DNA from: CAZOIA01 sp964579675
Lineage (GTDB): Bacteria > Planctomycetota > Phycisphaerae > UBA1845 > PWPN01
Length of the DNA stretch: 15,942 nucleotides
NCBI GenBank assembly: GCA_964579675.1
Contig: CAZOIA010000129.1
Coordinates: 1 to 15,942 of the forward strand
Reading direction: 5' to 3'
The position numbers were made by a program, and so were the translations under genes. Positions within the stretch are counted from its first letter, which is position 1, and every line of letters begins with the position of its first letter. The notes under the pieces are model-generated. The model was given only the letters and a program-made list of their open reading frames with translations. It had not been told where the DNA came from and made no database searches. Below, in pieces: positions 6,283 through 13,951 of the stretch.

Positions 6283-6945
6283 ATGCGTACGACAAAGACA
6301 ACCAAGGCGGCGATGATGATGGTGGCGGAGATGACGGCGGTGGCCGGTGTGGCGACCCCGGCCGCGAAGGCCTGCAAGGGCCCCAACTGCAACGCGTTCG
6401 AGCCGGCCCCCGAGCCCACGCCAATGTGCAAAAACAGGAACTGTGCTGAGGAGCCCGGCGCGGACGTGTTCCCGGTTTGCGTGGCTGACGAGTTTGAGGA
6501 CCTTGCAGTCGCCGATGAGAAGCAGGCTGACGAAGGCGTTTTCGAGGCTTGCGCTGACAGGGGCTGTGCGGACGAGCCGGCTCCTGAGCCGATCCCGCTC
6601 TGCGGCAGCAAGGACCGCGCCGTCGAGCCCCCGGAGCCGGAATGCCTTTGCCACGGCCGCAACTGCAATGCCTTCGAGCCGGCCGAGACGGAGCGACTCT
6701 GCAGGGACCCAAACTGCGGCGCTGTTTCGGAGCCCCCGGACGATGATGTTTTCGAGGCCTGCGAGGGTCGGCAATGCGACGCGGTCGAAGTGGAGCGTCC
6801 GGAGCCGATGTGCAGTAGCAAGGACAATTGCGCTGATGTGCCGGTGGACATCGACCCAACGGCCGACGAGAGCGACAATGCCGCCTTCCTCGTCGGCCCC
6901 AACCCTAAGCCGATCGAACTCTGCTCCGGCCCCAACTGCAACTGA
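6283..6945 (+). CDS. Exported acidic cysteine-rich repeat protein, unrecognised
   Basis: I do not recognise this 220-residue protein. The N-terminus (1-30) has basic residues followed by a weakly hydrophobic stretch and AAKA just before Cys31, compatible with signal-peptidase cleavage, though an internal Glu makes the core poor. The rest is acidic and Pro-rich with 19 cysteines. Seven C-x4-C units occur: CKGPNC (31), CKNRNC (49), CADRGC (90), CHGRNC (123), CRDPNC (140), CEGRQC (160) and CSGPNC (214), plus a C-x5-C at 177. Two modules (31-119 and 123-186) share the same order of landmarks: CxGxNCNAFEPA, CxxxNC, VFEAC, then PEP before a Cys-Gly/Ser-Ser-Lys-Asp unit. AAGGAG sits seven bases before the ATG, so the start is good. 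It has no operon partner. Metal binding or disulfide-linked surface structure would be guesses. The long open frames on the opposite strand are shadows. Confidence 0.8.
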   Translation: MRTTKTTKAAMMMVAEMTAVAGVATPAAKACKGPNCNAFEPAPEPTPMCKNRNCAEEPGADVFPVCVADEFEDLAVADEKQADEGVFEACADRGCADEPAPEPIPLCGSKDRAVEPPEPECLCHGRNCNAFEPAETERLCRDPNCGAVSEPPDDDVFEACEGRQCDAVEVERPEPMCSSKDNCADVPVDIDPTADESDNAAFLVGPNPKPIELCSGPNCN

Positions 6946-6977
6946 CATGCCGCAGTGAACGTTATTCTGGGCCAGGA

Positions 6978-6994
6978 ACACCTTGCGGAGGTGT
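6978..6994 (+). other. Hairpin downstream of the cysteine-rich gene
   Basis: ACACCT and AGGTGT form a perfect 6-bp stem around TGCGG, 32 nt after the stop codon. There is no T-run, so termination activity is uncertain. Confidence 0.35.
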
Positions 6995-7125
6995 CGCCGT
7001 GAATTGACTGCGAGGCTCGGATCCGATTCTGCGGCCCTGTTGCCCAGGCCGCCAATGGAAAGGCAAGCAGATAATATGAGTCTACAGGTGCGCAAGTATC
7101 CGATCGAGTGCAGAAGGTTCAGCGT

Positions 7126-7500
7126 ATGCCGCGAAGAACTCCCAGCCGGCGGACGCCGTCAGGGCAGAGGAATTCGTTGTCGTGGACAGAACCGGCCAAG
7201 TGCGTGCGCGCCTGGGGGAAGACAAGGACGGCTCAATCGGTCTATACATACAGGATGCCCAGGGGAAGCGGCGTCTGGCCTTCGCCGTCGCGCGCGATAA
7301 GACCGCCCATCTTCTTCTCTGCGACAGCCAGGGTAAACCCCGGTCGGACTTGAGCGTAGCCCCAACCGGAGCGGCCCGACTGGAACTCCGGGGGAATGAC
7401 CTTGCACCACGGCGCTCTTCAGGCTGAACGCGGACGGTGCGCCAGAGATGACGCTCCGTGACCGGACATGTAGCGGCCTTGTGTTTTGCCCTCACGTCAA
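7126..7500 (+). pseudogene. Frameshifted beta-repeat protein remnant
   Basis: From about 7126 the frame reads AAKNSQPADAVRAEEFVVVD, then RTGQVRARLGEDKDGSIGLY, IQDAQGKRRLAF, LLCDSQGKPRSDLSV and GAARLELRGND. This is a recurring strand-turn pattern of about 25 residues (DG/QGK turn, then alternating hydrophobics). After a G5 run at 7390-7394 this frame ends quickly at 7427, while the same pattern resumes in another frame as ALFRLNADGAPEMTLRDRTC. Similar exported repeat proteins usually have an N-terminal membrane segment, which is absent; the only start is a GTG at 7182. I read this as a decayed gene. Its function is unknown. Confidence 0.55.
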
Positions 7501-7710
7501 TGGTCGTCTCGGCGTTGTAGAACAGTCGCAGGAAACGATAAGCCCGGACCGCCGTCTGACCCGCGCTTACGTCGTGTTTCCGGCCCGCTGGTCACTTCCG
7601 TGTCGCAGCTACTTGAAGCGCAAGTCATTGTAAGGTAAGGAATAGGGAACCGTCGGGGTCGAAAGGCGATGATTCTGTTCATGGGGCGGTGACGGATTAC
7701 GCTGGATGCC
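7501..7710 (+). other. Leader region of the efflux operon, no gene seen
   Basis: There is no convincing gene or local regulator here. TTGAAG near 7611-7616 could be a -35, but the hexamer 17 nt on (TAAGGA) is a poor -10, so the operon promoter is not identified. Confidence 0.3.
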
Positions 7711-9432
7711 ATGATACGCACGACGCCGAAGAAGAGGCCGCATGCACCCAGTGGGCGCAGACAAGGCCGCCCAGGAATGCATCGGGCGAACAGAATGGCC
7801 GTTCGGCTGGCGGCCTGCGTGTTCACCCTCGCGGGTTGTGCGGTTGGCCCTGACTACGCGCGGCCGGCGGCCCCGGTCCCCCGAGACTTCAGCAGCCTAC
7901 GGGATGAGCGGGCCTTTGCCGCCACGACTCGGCCGGCCGGCGCGTCGGCCGATCTCAGCCGGTGGTGGGACTCCCTCAGGGATCCGACTCTCACTTCACT
8001 GATCGAGCGATCGGTTAGCTTGAATCTGGACGTGCGGTTGGCCGATGCGCGCATGCGGCAGGCGATCGCTCTGCGGGGGGTGGCGTTCGCTGATCTGTTT
8101 CCCTCCGTCGATCTGAGCTCGAGCTACACTCATCAGCGGTCGGCACGGAACAGATCCGGACAAGGTGAGGATGGAGAGCGGCCCTCGGTTTCGATCTCCG
8201 GATCGGCGTCCAACGAGTCGGGGCTTGCTCCGCCGAGTGTGAACGTCCGCTACGGCGATACGTCAGCCTCGATCACGCTACCTCCATTCGGGTCAGGGCA
8301 GAGCGTCCCGAATGTCAACGTTTCACGCTCGCGCACGTTCGGCGGATCCAGAGATGGCTTCCAGCGTGACAGCAACTTGTATGAAACGGGCCTGGACGCA
8401 ACCTGGGAGATCGACATCTGGGGCGGTGTTCGCCGGGCGGTCGAGGCGGCCGACGCCGACATAATGGTCAGTATGGAAGATCGCCAGGCAGTGTTGGTGG
8501 ACCTCGCGGCCCAGGTCGCTCGGAACTACGTCACGCTGCGCGGGTTCCAACGCCGGCTCGAGATCACGTTCGAGAACATCGACATTCAGCGCGACACGCT
8601 GCGAAGCAGCCAGACGCGGTTCGCCGCCGGATTGGCGACGGGGACCGACGTGTTGCAGGCCAGATCACAACTCCAGAGGACTGAATCCGAGATTCCTCGA
8701 CTGCAAGCAGGCGTACTCACCACCATCTACCGCTTGGGCGTCCTGTTGGGGCACGAACCGGCCTACCTGCTGGATGAGCTCAGCAAATTTCGACCGCTTC
8801 CTGAGGCCCCGGACCTTCTGAGTGTGGGGTTGCCTAGCGAGTTGCTGAGGCGCCGCCCCGATATCCGGGCGGCCGAGCGACGACTCGCGGCAGAGACGGC
8901 TCGCATCGGCGTCGAAGTGGCAGAGCTGTTCCCTCGCGTCTCGCTCACGGGATCTTTCGGCCTGCAAACGGCGGATGTTGACCGTTACGCGGAACGCGAC
9001 AGCCTGGGCTGGTCCTTCGGTCCTGCTGTGCAGTGGCGCATTCTCGACTTCGGACGCATCGTCTCGAATATCACAGTCCAGGAGGAGACGCAGAAGCAGG
9101 CATTGATCCGCTATCAGCGAATTGTCCTGACCGCGCTGGAGCAGGTGGAATCGAGCCTGGCGAACTTCGCGACGGAGAGCCGGCGCACCGAAGCCCTCGA
9201 GCAGGTGAATGAGGTTAACCGACGCGCGTTCGAGATGGCCAAGTTCGAATACCCCGTCGGCATGTTGAACTTCCTGTCGGTGCTCGACACCCAGCGCACC
9301 CTGTTCACGACCCAGACCCAGCTTATTCAAAGCCGGCAGCAGACACTCCTCGAACTGATCAACGTGTATCAAGCGCTGGGTGGGGGCTGGCCGGAGGACC
9401 TCGAAGCGATAGACCGGGCCCTCGAATCCTGA
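7711..9432 (+). CDS. RND efflux outer-membrane channel lipoprotein, TolC/NodT family
   Basis: This is the outer-membrane duct of a tripartite efflux pump, forming a trimeric beta-barrel with a periplasmic helical tunnel. A lipobox TLAGC puts the lipid-bearing cysteine at residue 43 from this start. CAVGPDYARP follows, as in the NodT family, then RWWDSLRDPTLTSLIERS. The two outer-membrane-efflux repeats begin near 92 and 310, with YETGLDATWEIDIWG and RRRPDIRAAERRLAAETARI as landmarks. Residues about 142-222 are an extra Ser/Gly-rich stretch where the first barrel hairpin lies, making the protein (573 aa) about 80-100 residues longer than usual. The start is uncertain: an in-frame ATG at 7777 would give a more ordinary 20-residue lipoprotein signal, but neither has a strong ribosome site. 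It is first of three efflux genes. Confidence 0.92.
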   Translation: MIRTTPKKRPHAPSGRRQGRPGMHRANRMAVRLAACVFTLAGCAVGPDYARPAAPVPRDFSSLRDERAFAATTRPAGASADLSRWWDSLRDPTLTSLIERSVSLNLDVRLADARMRQAIALRGVAFADLFPSVDLSSSYTHQRSARNRSGQGEDGERPSVSISGSASNESGLAPPSVNVRYGDTSASITLPPFGSGQSVPNVNVSRSRTFGGSRDGFQRDSNLYETGLDATWEIDIWGGVRRAVEAADADIMVSMEDRQAVLVDLAAQVARNYVTLRGFQRRLEITFENIDIQRDTLRSSQTRFAAGLATGTDVLQARSQLQRTESEIPRLQAGVLTTIYRLGVLLGHEPAYLLDELSKFRPLPEAPDLLSVGLPSELLRRRPDIRAAERRLAAETARIGVEVAELFPRVSLTGSFGLQTADVDRYAERDSLGWSFGPAVQWRILDFGRIVSNITVQEETQKQALIRYQRIVLTALEQVESSLANFATESRRTEALEQVNEVNRRAFEMAKFEYPVGMLNFLSVLDTQRTLFTTQTQLIQSRQQTLLELINVYQALGGGWPEDLEAIDRALES

Positions 9433-9480
9433 CGCTCGGCCGTGGGAAAACCGGAAGAGGCGATTGAAACTCGGAATGGC

Positions 9481-10671
9481 ATGAAAAAGCTCGCGCGAAT
9501 CCTGGTCAGAACACTATTTCCGATCCTGGTCTTGAGCGGCGGCGCGTGGACTGTGCACACGCTTTATCAGACCCGACCCGTAGCCGAGAAAGCAGAACCG
9601 GCACCTCTAACCCCACTGGTCAGTGTCACTGAGTTGCACGCCGGTGATGAGAGGATCGTGATCCAGGCGTTCGGCACCGTCGTTCCGGCTCGGCGCATTG
9701 CCCTTCGAGCGCAGGTCAGCGGTCGTATCGTCGACCAGCATCCAGCGTTGATGCCCGGCGGCGTGATCGAGGGCGGTAGGGAGGCGCTGCAAATCGATCC
9801 GACCGACTACGAATTGCGGGTCAGACAAGAAGAGGTGGCGGTGGAATTAGCGGAGGCGGAATTCGAGCTCGAGCGGGGCCAACAGGTAGTGGCCGCCAAG
9901 GAGTGGGCCATGCTCAAGGACGAGATCGACGCCTCGGAGGAGATGACCGACTTCGCCCTTCGCAAACCGCAACGCCGGCGGGCCACCGCCCGCGTGGCCG
10001 CGGCCAGGAACCAGCTCGCCCTGGCCAAATTGGAGCTTGCGCGGACGGTCCTGCGCGCCCCTTTCAACGCGCTGGTGGTGGATGAGTTCGTTGATGAGGG
10101 ACAGTTGGCCACGCCGCAGACGTTGGTCGCGAATCTGGTGGGGACGGACCGGTTCTGGGTGCAGGTGTCCGTTCCGTTCGACCACATTGGCCGCATTCGC
10201 TTCGCCGACGACGGGGGCGGTGGCGGATCGCCGGCTACGGTCGTCATTGGTCCGGAGGACGGCCCGTTCAGCGCTCGGGAGGCCCACGTTCTGCGGTTGT
10301 TGGGGGATCTTTCGGAAAGCGGACGGATGGCACGCGTGCTCGTTGCTATCGATGATCCCCTGGGTCTTTCGGACACTGACGATCCCAGCACCCAGCCCGT
10401 TCTGCTCAACAGTTACGTGCGGGTCGCGATCGACGCCGGGACCCTGCAGGACGTGTATGAGATCCCCCGCGTCGCCCTGCGCGAGAACGACCAGGTCTGG
10501 GTTCGTGATGCGGACGGCCGCCTTCAGATTCACGACGTGAACGTCGTATGGCGTCGTCCGGAAAGTGTGCTGGTGACCAACCGGTTTTCCCCCGACGAGA
10601 AGCTGATTGTCAGCCGGCTGGCCGTTGGCCTACCCGGCATGCCGGTTCGGGTCGGCAGCGCCCCGGATTAG
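9481..10671 (+). CDS. RND efflux periplasmic adaptor (membrane fusion protein)
   Basis: This adaptor joins the inner-membrane pump to the outer-membrane channel. Residues 5-28 are a hydrophobic anchor after MKK. The two lipoyl half-motifs are at about 63-107 (VVPARRIALRAQVSGRIV, with a VIEGG turn) and 187-222 (TVLRAPFNALVVDEFVDEGQ). They flank an alpha-helical hairpin (112-186) rich in Glu, Ala and Arg. A beta-barrel and membrane-proximal domain follow to residue 396 (FWVQVSVPFDHIGRIRF, YEIPRVALRENDQVWV). No cysteine follows the anchor, so it is not a lipoprotein. A Gly-rich loop (DDGGGGGS, 243-250) is unusual. I chose ATG 9481 over GTG 9442 because the anchor then begins at the N-terminus; neither start has a strong ribosome site. 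It is 48 nt after the channel gene and 4 nt before the pump gene. Confidence 0.92.
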   Translation: MKKLARILVRTLFPILVLSGGAWTVHTLYQTRPVAEKAEPAPLTPLVSVTELHAGDERIVIQAFGTVVPARRIALRAQVSGRIVDQHPALMPGGVIEGGREALQIDPTDYELRVRQEEVAVELAEAEFELERGQQVVAAKEWAMLKDEIDASEEMTDFALRKPQRRRATARVAAARNQLALAKLELARTVLRAPFNALVVDEFVDEGQLATPQTLVANLVGTDRFWVQVSVPFDHIGRIRFADDGGGGGSPATVVIGPEDGPFSAREAHVLRLLGDLSESGRMARVLVAIDDPLGLSDTDDPSTQPVLLNSYVRVAIDAGTLQDVYEIPRVALRENDQVWVRDADGRLQIHDVNVVWRRPESVLVTNRFSPDEKLIVSRLAVGLPGMPVRVGSAPD

Positions 10672-10675
10672 AACA

Positions 10676-13600
10676 GTGGACGATCCTAATTCCCATCCCA
10701 AGCTGCAGGCCGGCCTGGTGACCTGGATGGCCAGAAACCACGTCGCGGCGAACATCATCATGGTCGCTCTTCTCGGCGGCGGCGTCCTCGTGGGGTTCAA
10801 CATCAAGCAGGAAGTCTTTCCCGCTTATGAACTAGACATTATCAGCTTCCGCATGTCTTACCCGGGGGCAAGCCCTGAAGAGGTCGAGCAGGGGATCATT
10901 CTCGCCGTCGAAGAGCAGGTGCGAGGCCTCGAAGTGGTCAAGCGGCTGACCGCCGAGGCCGAAGAAGGTTCCGCCTTCGTCTCCATTGAACTGGTCGATG
11001 GAGTCGATCCCAATCGCGCGCTGCAGGAGGTCAAGAACGCTATCGACCGCATCAGTTCCTTCCCCGAGGAAGCTGAGAATCCCACGATCGGACTCGCGCT
11101 TCGCCGGAGGAGTGTGATTCAGTTGACGATTGCGGGTGACGTGGATGAACGGACGCTGTATGAGTTCGTGCAGAGTGCACGGGAGGAGCTGCTTACCAGG
11201 CCCGAGATCACCCAGGTCGCCGCGTTCGGCGACCGGACGCCCGAGATCAGCATTGAGGTCCCGCAGGAGACCCTTCGCGCCTTGGGCCTGACCCTCGGCG
11301 ACATCGCATCGATCATTCGTGAGTCGGCGCTCGACGTGCCCGCGGGCGGTATCCGCACTGACGCCGGCGAAGTCCTTCTGCGGACCACGGAACGGCGCAC
11401 CTACGCGAGCGAGTTCAGCGATATTCCGATCGTCAGTACGAACGACGGCACCAAGGTTCGCTTGGGGGACATCGCCGAAATCCGCGACGGGTTTGAAGAC
11501 ACAGAAAGTGAGCGGTTCTTCAACGGCATGCGGGCCATTGACTTGATGGTGTATCAGGTGGGCGACGAGCGCCCCCTCGATATCGCCCGTGCGGTGCACC
11601 GATACGTGGCCGATTTACGGAAACGGGTGCCGGAGGGAATGACGGTCATCACGATGCGGGATCGGTCGGTTGATTACCGAGACCGAATGACTCTGCTCCT
11701 CAAGAACGGGGGCATGGGGCTCGGGCTGGTCCTCATCGTCCTGGGGCTCTTCCTCAACCCACGTCTGGCTTTCTGGGTCGCTCTCGGCATTCCGATCTCG
11801 ATCACCGGATCGCTGCTGCTGCTTCCACTGGCCGGCGCGAGCATCAACATGATCTCGCTTTTCGCGTTCATCGTCACGCTTGGCATGGTGGTGGATGATG
11901 CCGTGATCGTCGGGGAAAACGCCTTTCACAAGATGGAACGGGGGATGCCGCGCCTGCCGGCTGCGATAGACGGGACACGGGAGATGGTCGTGCCGGTGCT
12001 GTTCGCGGTCATGACGAACATCATCGCCTTTGTTCCTCTGCTGTTCGTACCGGGAACGACCGGGCGGTTCTTCGGGGTTCTCCCCGCCGTGATCATCGCG
12101 GTATTCGTCGTCTCTCTGGTCGAATGCCTGTTCGTATTACCTGCCCATTTGGGTCACGGTAGGAAGATCGGAGAGGATAATGCGTCGCGGGGTCTTTTCA
12201 GCATACCCAGGGCGGTGCAGCGCCGTTCCTCGGCCGGCTTCGATTGGGTAACCCAGCGGGTCTACGCCCCGTTGCTGCGGCAGGTGCTGCACCATCGCTA
12301 CCTTACCGCGTCGGCGTTCATCGCCGCACTTGTCGTCGTCTGGGCGTGGTACGACAGCGGTCGTCTGGAATTCAACTTCATGCCGCAAATCACTGGCGAC
12401 CGTGTCGATTGCGAAGTGCTGCTTCCGTACGGTTCTTCGTTCGAGGAATCCCGCCGCGTGGCGAAACATATCGAGGATGCGGGCATGCGGACCGTTGAGC
12501 GGGCCGGCGGCCGCGAGATCATGATCGGCGTGTCCCGGTACCTCGGGCGCCATGGGACGAACTCGGTGGATGTCAACATCACGCTCGTGCCCCAGTCAGA
12601 ACGTGCGATTACGCCGCCCGAGTTCACCGCTATCTGGCGCGAGGAAACCGGCGACGTGCCGGGCTTGGAGTCGCTGTTCTTCGAATTCGCCGTGGGGCCG
12701 GGGTCGCAACGCCTTACCGTCGAACTCACGCATCCGCAACCGGAGATCCTGGAAGCGGCGGCCTCGAGCCTGGCCGCCCAGCTCGCCCCCTACACCGGTG
12801 TGACGGAGGTCGACGACGGCTTTGCCGCGGGTAAACCGCAACTCGACTTCACGCTGCGCCCCGAGGGTCAGAGCGTGGGCCTTACCCCCGACTTCGTGGG
12901 CCGTCAGTTGCGGAACGCCTTCTTTGGGGCCGAGGCCCTGCGGCAGCAGCGAGGCCGTGACGAAGTCCGCGTGATGGTCCGGCTCCCACGCAGCGAAAGA
13001 GCATCGCTTTACCACCTGGAGGAACTCATGATCCGAGCGCCCGGCGGCACGGAACTGCCCTTCGCCCAAGCGGTCGAAATTGAGCCGGGACGGGCGTACA
13101 CCAGAATCAACCGCGTCAATGCCAAGCGGGTTCTGAACGTGTCGGGAGAGGTCGTGCCGACGTTGGCAAATGCCGACAAGATTCGCGACGATCTCGCTGC
13201 CGGCCCGCTGCTGGAGCTGGCGGCCCAGTACCCGGGGCTGCGCTATGCTTTCGAGGGCCGTCAGCGCGAGCAGACCGAAGCCCTCAAGCGATTGTTTAAG
13301 GGACTTTTTTTTGCCATGCTCGGCATCTTCTGTCTGCTCGCGATGCTGTTCCGGAGTTACACCCAAGGGCTGCTGGTCATGTTGAGCGTTCCGTACGGCG
13401 TGGCCGGCGCCACCGTCGGTCACGTACTGATGGGCTACGACCTGAGCGTCATCAGCGTTTTCGGGCTAATTGCGGTTTGTGGCGTGGTCGTGAACGGTGC
13501 CCTCGTGCTCACGGTGGGCATGAACAATCGTACGGCAGCCGGGATCCCTCTCCCCGAAGCCGTCGAACGCGCGGGTATCCGCCGCTTTCGTCCAATTGTG

Positions 13601-13792
13601 CTGACGTCGTTGACCACGTTCATTGGCCTTGCCCCGATGATCTTCGAGACGTCGGCCCAGGCTCGCTTCCTGGTGCCGATGGCGATCTCGCTGGGCTACG
13701 GAATCCTCTTTTCCACCGTGGTGGTCCTTCTGTTCATCCCCGCCGCCCACCGCATCGCGCACGATATCGAGAGTCTCCTGCGTGCTCGCTAA
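10676..13792 (+). CDS. RND efflux pump inner-membrane permease, AcrB/HAE-like
   Basis: This is the proton-driven pump. At 1038 residues it has the family length, with TM1 at about 24-43, a first periplasmic porter loop, TM2-6 (about 343-490), TM7 near 543-560, a second porter loop and TM8-12 (about 874-1025). Asp407 and Asp408 in GMVVDDAVIVGEN match the AcrB proton-relay aspartates in number and context. The position of AcrB Lys940 is Asn940 in VCGVVVNGALVL; a related subgroup usually has VVND here, so the Gly after Asn is also unusual. Arg972 in RRFRPIVLTSLTT fits the AcrB Arg971 region. Substrate cannot be told from sequence, and no metal-efflux (HME) signature is evident. GTG 10676 is chosen because it gives the standard N-terminus 4 nt after the adaptor stop; an upstream in-frame ATG overlaps the adaptor by 65 nt. 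Confidence 0.94.
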   Translation: MDDPNSHPKLQAGLVTWMARNHVAANIIMVALLGGGVLVGFNIKQEVFPAYELDIISFRMSYPGASPEEVEQGIILAVEEQVRGLEVVKRLTAEAEEGSAFVSIELVDGVDPNRALQEVKNAIDRISSFPEEAENPTIGLALRRRSVIQLTIAGDVDERTLYEFVQSAREELLTRPEITQVAAFGDRTPEISIEVPQETLRALGLTLGDIASIIRESALDVPAGGIRTDAGEVLLRTTERRTYASEFSDIPIVSTNDGTKVRLGDIAEIRDGFEDTESERFFNGMRAIDLMVYQVGDERPLDIARAVHRYVADLRKRVPEGMTVITMRDRSVDYRDRMTLLLKNGGMGLGLVLIVLGLFLNPRLAFWVALGIPISITGSLLLLPLAGASINMISLFAFIVTLGMVVDDAVIVGENAFHKMERGMPRLPAAIDGTREMVVPVLFAVMTNIIAFVPLLFVPGTTGRFFGVLPAVIIAVFVVSLVECLFVLPAHLGHGRKIGEDNASRGLFSIPRAVQRRSSAGFDWVTQRVYAPLLRQVLHHRYLTASAFIAALVVVWAWYDSGRLEFNFMPQITGDRVDCEVLLPYGSSFEESRRVAKHIEDAGMRTVERAGGREIMIGVSRYLGRHGTNSVDVNITLVPQSERAITPPEFTAIWREETGDVPGLESLFFEFAVGPGSQRLTVELTHPQPEILEAAASSLAAQLAPYTGVTEVDDGFAAGKPQLDFTLRPEGQSVGLTPDFVGRQLRNAFFGAEALRQQRGRDEVRVMVRLPRSERASLYHLEELMIRAPGGTELPFAQAVEIEPGRAYTRINRVNAKRVLNVSGEVVPTLANADKIRDDLAAGPLLELAAQYPGLRYAFEGRQREQTEALKRLFKGLFFAMLGIFCLLAMLFRSYTQGLLVMLSVPYGVAGATVGHVLMGYDLSVISVFGLIAVCGVVVNGALVLTVGMNNRTAAGIPLPEAVERAGIRRFRPIVLTSLTTFIGLAPMIFETSAQARFLVPMAISLGYGILFSTVVVLLFIPAAHRIAHDIESLLRAR

Positions 13793-13808
13793 GCCGTTCG
13801 CAGATACA

Positions 13809-13862
13809 AATGCACAGTTGCCTGCCGTTTCGTCGAAGAAACAAGACCTCCGACTGTGCATT
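13809..13862. repeat. Perfect 10-bp inverted repeat after the efflux operon
   Basis: AATGCACAGT at 13809-13818 and ACTGTGCATT at 13853-13862 are exact reverse complements 34 nt apart. One more pair matches after a single mismatch inward. It lies 17 nt after the pump stop and 90 nt before the recombinase frame. It could be a weak terminator, a recombinase arm site or a transposon remnant. Confidence 0.5.
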
Positions 13863-13868
13863 CAAAAA

Positions 13869-13882
13869 CTAAGCTTGCTTAG
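13869..13882. repeat. Palindromic dyad CTAAGC-TT-GCTTAG
   Basis: Six-base perfect arms flank a 2-nt centre, just upstream of a tyrosine recombinase gene. Core recombination sites of this enzyme class are short dyads with a small spacer, usually 6-8 nt, so the 2-nt spacing is a poor fit; an operator is another possibility. Confidence 0.4.
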
Positions 13883-13951
13883 CTGACCTACGGAAGGCGA
13901 CACCGCAGAGACCCACTACAAGCGTGCGCACAGGCAATCCGGCTTCGACCG

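Noticed and set aside
6139..7095. Two long open frames (284 and 318 codons) on the minus strand over the cysteine-rich gene
   Set aside because: They are antisense shadows of a GC-rich, repetitive plus-strand gene that has a good ribosome site and regular cysteine spacing. The antisense products are Arg/Ser/Pro-rich and lack recognisable domains.
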